Assembly: GCF_004571135.1 (NCBI RefSeq)
Contig: NZ_SPSB01000007.1
Coordinates: 1 to 38,858, forward strand
Reading direction: 5' to 3'
DNA length: 38,858 nt
Source: Algoriphagus kandeliae
GTDB lineage: Bacteria > Bacteroidota > Bacteroidia > Cytophagales > Cyclobacteriaceae
Within the stretch, counting starts at the first letter, position 1; the number at the start of each line of letters is the position of its first letter. Positions 33,307 through 38,858 of the stretch are shown here, piece after piece. The notes under the pieces were generated by a model, which was not told the origin of the DNA, ran no database searches, and saw nothing but the letters and a program-made list of their open reading frames with translations. The translations under genes and the position numbers were made by a program.

Positions 33307-35064
33307 TTAATCTGCTTTCACATCCAATTTGATGGATAACTCTTCCAACTGATCATTGGAAATTGGGCTTGGAGAGTCGATCATCACATCTCTTCCAGAG
33401 TTGTTTTTTGGAAAAGCAATGTAATCCCGAATGGAATCAGATCCTCCAAAAATAGCGCAGAGTCTATCAAAACCGAAAGCAATTCCTCCATGTGGCGGTG
33501 CTCCATATTCAAAGGCTTCCATCAAAAACCCAAATTGTTTTTGGGCTTCTTCTTCTGTAAACCCTAGATGTTTAAACATCAACTGCTGGGTAGTCCTATC
33601 ATGAATTCGGATGGAACCTCCTCCTATTTCTACTCCATTAATGACTAAATCATAGGCATTGGCGCGCACCGCTCCGGGATCAGTGTCCAATAACGGAATG
33701 TCTTCAGCTTTCGGTGAAGTAAATGGATGGTGCATTGCGTGGTATCGATTCGTCTCTTCATCCCACTCCAACAAAGGAAAATCTACCACCCAAAGCGGTT
33801 TGAAAACAGAACGATCGCGAAGTCCCAAATCCTCACCCATCTTCAACCGGAGTTCAGAAAGCTGTTTTCGGACAGTTTTGGCATCTCCGCTTAAAACAAG
33901 CATCAAATCTCCAGGCTCAGCTTGGAACGCTTCTGCCCATTGTCCAAGATCGTCTTGACTATAAAATTTATCTACGGTAGACTTCAGGCTTCCGTCTTCA
34001 TTGAATTTGACATAGACCAAACCTTTTGCGCCTATTTGAGGACGCTTTACCCAGTCGGTCAATTCATCCAATTGCTTTCTAGTGTAGGAACCAGCTCCTT
34101 TTGCACAAATACCAACTACTAATTCTGCCTGATCAAAAATTCCAAATCCTTTTCCTTTTACCAAGTTATTAAGCTCGACAAACTGCATATCAAATCGGAG
34201 ATCAGGCTTGTCGTTTCCATAGAGACGCATCGCATCGGCATAAGTCATTCGACCGACTTCTTCCAATTCAATGCCTTTTACCTGCTTAAACAAATGACGG
34301 GTTAAACCCTCAAACATGGACAATACGTCCTCCTGGTTAACAAAAGACATCTCACAGTCTATTTGCGTGAATTCAGGCTGACGATCTGCTCGAAGATCTT
34401 CATCACGGAAACACTTCACAATCTGGAAATACCGGTCAAAACCCGAAACCATTAGCAATTGCTTGAAAGTCTGAGGGGATTGAGGCAAGGCGTAAAATTC
34501 TCCTGGATTCACGCGGCTTGGAACCACAAAATCCCGAGCACCTTCAGGGGTAGATTTTATCAAAACAGGGGTTTCCACTTCGATGAAATCTTGCCCATCC
34601 ATGTACTTTCTTGTTTCCTGCATCATTCTGTGTCGAAGCTGCAATTTTTGCCTTACCACATTTCTTCTTAGATCCAGGTATCGATATTTCATTCGGAGAT
34701 CATCTCCTCCGTCAGTTTCATCCTCAATCAAAAATGGAGGAATCTTGGCAGGATTTAATACTTCGAGTACCTCTACCTTGACCTCAATATCTCCGGTAGG
34801 GATTTTATCATTTTTAGACGTTCGCTCAATGACAGTCCCTGTAGATTTTATCACAAACTCTCGCCCCAAACTTGCTGCTTTTTCCAACAACTCTTTGGGA
34901 GTACTTCCTTCCTCAAAAATCAATTGCGTCAATCCATAGCGGTCGCGAAGGTCAACCCAAATAAGCCCCCCTTTATTTCGTACTCGCTGGACCCAACCAG
35001 CCAATGTTACTTTTGTGCCTACATGTTGAATTCGTAATTCGCCGCAATTGTGAGTTCGATGCAT
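33307..35064 (-). CDS. aspS: Aspartyl-tRNA synthetase
   Basis: The 585-residue class II enzyme charges tRNA-Asp. N-terminal OB-fold anticodon-binding domain ([29 protein letters not shown]), motif 2 region ([24 protein letters not shown]), the bacterial GAD insertion domain in the middle and motif 3 ([17 protein letters not shown]) are present. I use the Met at 35064 ([11 protein letters not shown], the usual bacterial start); the longer frame from 35088 would begin within the -7 box. It is the only synthetase in the window, relevant because the tRNA-like RNAs carry an Asp-type anticodon loop. Confidence 0.97.
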   Translation of the reverse strand: MHRTHNCGELRIQHVGTKVTLAGWVQRVRNKGGLIWVDLRDRYGLTQLIFEEGSTPKELLEKAASLGREFVIKSTGTVIERTSKNDKIPTGDIEVKVEVLEVLNPAKIPPFLIEDETDGGDDLRMKYRYLDLRRNVVRQKLQLRHRMMQETRKYMDGQDFIEVETPVLIKSTPEGARDFVVPSRVNPGEFYALPQSPQTFKQLLMVSGFDRYFQIVKCFRDEDLRADRQPEFTQIDCEMSFVNQEDVLSMFEGLTRHLFKQVKGIELEEVGRMTYADAMRLYGNDKPDLRFDMQFVELNNLVKGKGFGIFDQAELVVGICAKGAGSYTRKQLDELTDWVKRPQIGAKGLVYVKFNEDGSLKSTVDKFYSQDDLGQWAEAFQAEPGDLMLVLSGDAKTVRKQLSELRLKMGEDLGLRDRSVFKPLWVVDFPLLEWDEETNRYHAMHHPFTSPKAEDIPLLDTDPGAVRANAYDLVINGVEIGGGSIRIHDRTTQQLMFKHLGFTEEEAQKQFGFLMEAFEYGAPPHGGIAFGFDRLCAIFGGSDSIRDYIAFPKNNSGRDVMIDSPSPISNDQLEELSIKLDVKAD

Positions 35065-35085
35065 GGTTACATAAATTTTGAGCGT

Positions 35086-35093
35086 CAAAGATA
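35086..35093 (-). promoter_or_regulatory. -7 promoter box of aspS
   Basis: TATCTTTG on the minus strand is an exact TAnnTTTG match and the same octamer as that of tRNA-like copy 2. Its place, 22 nt before the ATG at 35064, supports the shorter AspRS start and a leader of about 14 nt. No good -33 element is seen. Confidence 0.6.
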
Positions 35094-35315
35094 AGTAAAT
35101 GTCTTATTTGACTCCTCATTCAAATGCTAAGATTCCCTGATTCCAGATAAGAATATAAACCGTTTCACGTTTTTAATAGAAAAATCAGGAAAAAGCTTCT
35201 CAACTATTAGAAATTCCACTTATAAGGAATGGTTTTTGATTACAAAACTTGAAAAACACGCATATTTTCCCTTCATTCGGGAAAATCTAACATCACCCCT
35301 AAAAAGAATTACCCA

Positions 35316-36629
35316 ATGACAAAAAAATGGACAGGCTTAGCAGGTATTGCTTTAGTAATTTTTGCAGCCTTCTATTTCTTAAAACCTCTGGGATCAAACT
35401 ACTCCGATTCATGGGAGGATTCGCTTCTTCAAGAAGATAGTGTACAAGTAGATGATTCTAAAAAGTATTTGTATGGGATTGATGTAACAGGATTAAATAT
35501 AATTGAGGGAACAGTTGAAAAAAATCAGACACTAGGAAGCATTTTAAGTCCTTTTTCGGTGCCCTATCAAATTATTGACGAGATCGCTAAAAAATCTAAG
35601 GAAGTTTTTGACGTTCGTCACATTGCGTTAAATAAGAAGTTTACGATCCTTACTCCATCAGATTCTGCACAGGCTAAATTTTTTATTTATGAGCCAAATC
35701 CTGCTGAGTATGTAGTATTTGACTTGGATAGTTTGGAAATATACCGTCAGGAAAAACCAGCTGAGTATGTAACCAAGCAAGTGGGCGGAACGATTAAAAA
35801 TTCCCTTTATGTAGATATGACTGCTCAGGGAATTGGACCTGATTTAGTGGATTTATTTGCCGATTTGTACGGTTGGTCAGTTGATTTCCAGCGACTTCAA
35901 AAAGGAGACAAATACAAAGTTGTTTATGAGGAAAAATTGATTGATGGAAAATCTGTAGGGGTTACCGAAATCAAATTGGCCTATTTTGAACACATGGGTG
36001 AGCCTTATCATGCTATCCCTTTTGAGCAAAATGGGGAACTCAATTTCTTTGATCAAAAAGGAAACAGTCTGAAAAAAGCGTTTTTGAGAGACCCTTTGAA
36101 ATATTCCAGAATCAGTTCTCGATATAATTTAAATAGATTTCATCCTGTTCAAAAACGATATAAACCTCATTTGGGGACAGATTATGCTGCTCCTAGGGGT
36201 ACTGAAATCCGAACAGTAGGTGATGGAACTGTGGTGGAAGCCGGATATTCTAGAGGGAATGGCAATTATGTGAAAATCAAACATAATGGTACCTACACTA
36301 CCCAATACCTTCACATGTCTAAAATCGGAAGTGGAATAAAAAAAGGTGCTCGGGTTAGACAAGGTCAGGTTATTGGCTATGTGGGAAGCACAGGTTTGGC
36401 TACTGGTCCACATCTTTGTTTCCGTTTTTGGAAGCATGGGAAGCAGGTGGATTGGTTGAAAGAAAAAATCCCACCATCAGAACCTATTTTGGCTGAAAAT
36501 AAAAGCGCTTTTGAAACCATAAAATTCGAAGCAATCAATCTTTTAGCGGGAATCCCGATCAGCAATTCTGATGAGAAATTGATGGCCAATGAGTCAAGCA
36601 ATACTACTTCTGGAGTCTCAGGAGAATAA
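35316..36629 (+). CDS. M23-family peptidoglycan endopeptidase with His-to-Cys zinc-ligand variant
   Basis: The 437-residue product has one N-terminal membrane anchor or signal ([15 protein letters not shown]), a long regulatory/OapA-like region (about 50-265) and a C-terminal LytM domain (about 270-385). HLGTD gives His285 and Asp289; YLHMS gives His333; GPHLCFRFW has His366 but Cys368 where LytM has the second His of H-x-H, a zinc ligand. Cys can also bind zinc, and I recall a similar GPHxCxRFW string in other Bacteroidota, so this may be a lineage variant rather than a dead enzyme. The RluF gene follows 53 bp downstream. Confidence 0.92.
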   Translation: MTKKWTGLAGIALVIFAAFYFLKPLGSNYSDSWEDSLLQEDSVQVDDSKKYLYGIDVTGLNIIEGTVEKNQTLGSILSPFSVPYQIIDEIAKKSKEVFDVRHIALNKKFTILTPSDSAQAKFFIYEPNPAEYVVFDLDSLEIYRQEKPAEYVTKQVGGTIKNSLYVDMTAQGIGPDLVDLFADLYGWSVDFQRLQKGDKYKVVYEEKLIDGKSVGVTEIKLAYFEHMGEPYHAIPFEQNGELNFFDQKGNSLKKAFLRDPLKYSRISSRYNLNRFHPVQKRYKPHLGTDYAAPRGTEIRTVGDGTVVEAGYSRGNGNYVKIKHNGTYTTQYLHMSKIGSGIKKGARVRQGQVIGYVGSTGLATGPHLCFRFWKHGKQVDWLKEKIPPSEPILAENKSAFETIKFEAINLLAGIPISNSDEKLMANESSNTTSGVSGE

Positions 36630-36682
36630 GGCCATTTGGACATTTCTTTCTATCAAAGTTAAGTTTCGCTTTTTATCAAGTA

Positions 36683-37450
36683 TTGGGTTGGTTTGAATCA
36701 ATCCTAAAATTCATTTCCTTGAAAGATCATCAACCTATTCGTATCAACAAATACCTAAGCGAATCAGGATATTGTTCTAGGCGAAAAGCTGATCAACTCC
36801 TCGAGCAGGGAAGAATAAAAATAAATGGTAAAATACCTGAGCTTGGCACAAAAGTAAATCCCGGTGACGTAGTAACAGTAGATGGAAAGCCTATTGGAGC
36901 CCCATTAGAAAAACACGTTTACATTGCTTTCAATAAACCTGTAGGCATTGTTTCTACCACTGATACCAAGGGAGAAAAAGATAATATCATTGAATACATT
37001 AATCACCCTCAGCGGATTTTCCCAATTGGTAGGTTGGATAAGGATAGCGAAGGTTTGATTTTTTTAACCAGTGAGGGAGACATTGTCAACAAAATCCTTC
37101 GTGCACACAATAATCACGAAAAAGAATACATCGTAACCGTCGATAAACCAATCACTGATCGCTTTATTCAGAGAATGTCAAACGGGATTCCTATTCTCGG
37201 AACAGTCACCAAAAAATGTAAAGTTGAACGAATCAGTCAACGGAAGTTTCGAATTATTTTAACACAAGGTCTTAACCGACAAATTCGAAGAATGTGTGAT
37301 TATTTAGGCTATTCAGTTAAGCAACTGGTACGAATCCGAATTATGAATGTCCACTTGGATTTAGGCACTGGAAAATGGCGGAATTTGACAGATAAGGAGC
37401 TTTCCGAATTGAGGATACTTATTTCTGAAAGTTCTAAAACTCATGAATAA
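36683..37450 (+). CDS. rluF: 23S rRNA pseudouridine synthase, RsuA family, RluF-like
   Basis: The 255-residue product has an S4 domain (about 17-70, [20 protein letters not shown]) and the RsuA-type catalytic core with [11 protein letters not shown] (catalytic Asp119), then [24 protein letters not shown] and a closing RIRIMN. The DSEGL form and the NRQIRRM context favour RluF over RluB or RsuA; RluF modifies U2604 of 23S rRNA. No in-frame ATG is available; the start is TTG at 36683, or TTG at 36719, which would begin right before the S4 domain. A terminator follows. Confidence 0.88.
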   Translation: MGWFESILKFISLKDHQPIRINKYLSESGYCSRRKADQLLEQGRIKINGKIPELGTKVNPGDVVTVDGKPIGAPLEKHVYIAFNKPVGIVSTTDTKGEKDNIIEYINHPQRIFPIGRLDKDSEGLIFLTSEGDIVNKILRAHNNHEKEYIVTVDKPITDRFIQRMSNGIPILGTVTKKCKVERISQRKFRIILTQGLNRQIRRMCDYLGYSVKQLVRIRIMNVHLDLGTGKWRNLTDKELSELRILISESSKTHE

Positions 37451-37451
37451 A

Positions 37452-37478
37452 AAAAGGGACCTGTTGTAGGTCCCTTTT
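37452..37478 (+). terminator. Intrinsic terminator, probably bidirectional
   Basis: An 11-bp stem AAAAGGGACCT/AGGTCCCTTTT with 5-nt loop begins right after the rluF stop. T-rich sequence follows on the plus strand (TTTTGTGTGTTTGTTT) and on the minus strand a T-run (TTTTTTT), so it can serve the convergent OmpA-family gene as well. Confidence 0.85.
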
Positions 37479-37503
37479 GTGTGTTTGTTTATGTTGACAC
37501 CTC

Positions 37504-38858
37504 TTACATGGTGTCCACTTTCTTTCTTCTTCCGGTGTAGGTGAAGGCTGACTTGCCCACCCGCAACTCGGTCCGTCGGTTCAGCTGGTGCATCGCCTCG
37601 GTACAGGTTTCGGTGTTGCAGTCGTGCACCGGACGGGTCTCCCCGAACCACTGGTGCTCCATCCGGTTCTCCTCGATGCCACGCTTCATCAGGTATTCCA
37701 TCACCGCATCGGCTCTGCGCTCGGACAGGCTCTGGTTGTACTCCTCGCTGCCCCGCTGGTCAGTGTGGCCCTCAATGTACAGCATCAGGTTCGGCATCCG
37801 CTTCAGCATGATCGCCGTACGCTCCAGCTCCTTCTTGTGCACGCTTCTCAGCATCGCCTTGTCAAAGTCGAAGTAGATCGTCGGGATCTGGCTGATCTCG
37901 TCCTGAAGCATCTCAAACAGGTCCTCCGGATTACAGAAATCCTTATCCTTTAGCTCGGCTGGGATGTCATATTGCACGGTCGGATCAGGGAAGGCTTCCA
38001 ATACCAGCTCCGAACGTCTGTTCAGCTGGTGGTTTGCCTCCGAACACGGTACCCCGTTGCCGCAGTCATTGACCAGCTGGCTCTCACCGAACCACTCCAA
38101 GCGGATCCGGTCGGCCGCGATGTTGTACTGTGCCATGTATTCGGTCACCGCCTTCGCACGGTTGTTGGATAGCTTGATGTTATACTCATCCGATGCCCTG
38201 GAGTCCGTATGGGACGCCACCAACAGATCCAGGAAGCTGTATTTCTTCATGATCTCGGCAATCTTGTCCAATGCGGGCTTCGCATCCTCGCGGATCGCAA
38301 ACTTGTCCAGGTCGTAGTACACAATGTCCACATATACCGGCAGCTGGTACGGAATCGGCATCAGCTTGTACTCACGCTTCACCGTATCCCCCTCAAAGCC
38401 CTTGGTCGTGATCGAGTTGTCGGTCACCGAGAAGTAACCCGGCTTGCTGATGGTCAGCGAGAAGTCGCTCTCCGGCTCCAGTTCGGCCGTCAGCTTACCC
38501 TGGTTCATCTGTGTCGATACGCTGAGTCCCTGCGTATTGTCACGCAAGTTCGCCATGTAGCTGTCGGTCATCACCACGCCCTCGCAGTCGATCACCCGTG
38601 CCAAAAACTGCTTGTACATCTCCTCGATCAGGTACAGGTCGTCCAGACCCATGCCCCCCTTCCGGTTGGATGCCAGGTACACGTCCCCGTTCTCCAGTAC
38701 CCGGTAGCCGAAGTCATCGGCCAAGGTATTGATCGGAATCCCCATGTTCCGCACATTGGACACCGCTCCGTTGCTGTAGCCGGCCTCGTACACATCCATG
38801 CCTCCCACCCGCGGATGGCCCGTGGAAGAGAAGTAGAACTTGTCGTCTTTTCTGAACG
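37504..38858 (-). CDS. OmpA-family outer membrane/periplasmic protein with two OmpA domains (5' partial)
   Basis: The frame stays open to the window edge (FRKDDKFYFSSTGHP just before the first internal Met), so at least 451 residues of the C-terminal part are seen. N-terminal pieces FYFSSTGHPRVGGMDVYEA and DVYLASNRKGGMGLDDLYLIE are PD40/WD40-like beta-propeller blades. A beta-sandwich region (about 38600-38350) follows, then two OmpA peptidoglycan-binding domains: LLVASHTDSRASDEYNIKLS and LYIEGHTDQRGSEEYNQSLS are their signatures, each followed by an NHQLNRRSEL or MHQLNRRTEL tail. Propeller, CRD and OmpA order resembles the T9SS protein PorE, inviting a role in secretion or envelope anchoring; not proven. 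GC is near 57% (34 of 60 in 38341-38400). Confidence 0.9.
   Translation of the reverse strand, partial: FRKDDKFYFSSTGHPRVGGMDVYEAGYSNGAVSNVRNMGIPINTLADDFGYRVLENGDVYLASNRKGGMGLDDLYLIEEMYKQFLARVIDCEGVVMTDSYMANLRDNTQGLSVSTQMNQGKLTAELEPESDFSLTISKPGYFSVTDNSITTKGFEGDTVKREYKLMPIPYQLPVYVDIVYYDLDKFAIREDAKPALDKIAEIMKKYSFLDLLVASHTDSRASDEYNIKLSNNRAKAVTEYMAQYNIAADRIRLEWFGESQLVNDCGNGVPCSEANHQLNRRSELVLEAFPDPTVQYDIPAELKDKDFCNPEDLFEMLQDEISQIPTIYFDFDKAMLRSVHKKELERTAIMLKRMPNLMLYIEGHTDQRGSEEYNQSLSERRADAVMEYLMKRGIEENRMEHQWFGETRPVHDCNTETCTEAMHQLNRRTELRVGKSAFTYTGRRKKVDTM

Noticed and set aside
1..38858. CRISPR arrays, insertion sequences or prophage
   Set aside because: No regularly spaced repeats, transposase or integrase frames, or phage structural genes were seen.

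Overview
The window reads as a chromosomal segment of a member of the Bacteroidota, most likely order Cytophagales and perhaps an Algoriphagus-like Cyclobacteriaceae; that is a judgement from gene content, not a database match. Supporting signs are two proteins with C-terminal type IX secretion (T9SS) sorting domains, PKD_5-type and Ig-like surface repeats, an Oar-type TonB-dependent receptor, a DUF4105 protein, an OmpA-family protein with a PorE-like layout, and several promoters with the Bacteroidota -7 box TAnnTTTG. Most genes are near 40-45% GC; the OmpA-family gene at the right edge and parts of the adhesin at the left edge are clearly richer.

Layout. 1-3360 is the 3' part of a large secreted glycine-rich adhesin, convergent with a 1456-residue AsmA-like membrane-anchored protein (3367-7737, minus). 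7738-8743 is a 1 kb protein-free region holding two paralogous 122-nt tRNA-like RNA genes on the minus strand, each with its own terminator. Then follow rluD, a divergent PLP enzyme of the ACC deaminase/D-cysteine desulfhydrase family, a small AlbA-type ATP-binding-domain protein paired with uvrB, a DUF4105 membrane protein, a second T9SS-exported protein, a GntP-type permease with a RidA-like protein, and an MltF-like lytic transglycosylase. A hydrolase-MFP-RND-TolC cluster (26674 to 20377, minus) looks like one operon for a tripartite efflux pump. Next come two tandem DUF481 paralogues downstream of an Oar-like receptor, a YhhN-family membrane protein, aspS, an M23 peptidase, an RluF-type pseudouridine synthase, and a GC-rich OmpA-family protein that runs off the right edge.

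How they fit together. Much of the window serves the envelope: adhesin, AsmA-like protein, efflux pump, receptor, DUF481 proteins, two cell-wall hydrolases and the OmpA protein. A second theme is RNA and translation: RluD, RluF, AspRS and the two tRNA-like RNAs. 

The most interesting item is the tRNA-like pair. Each copy has a perfect 7-bp acceptor stem, a class II (Leu-like) D-arm, a canonical T-arm and an anticodon arm, but a variable region of about 54 nt and an anticodon loop CUGUCUC, which differs from the tRNA-Asp loop only at position 37. The two copies are almost identical at both ends (50 nt and 39 nt) and differ in a 33-nt core. Whether they are charged, translate, or regulate cannot be decided from sequence alone.
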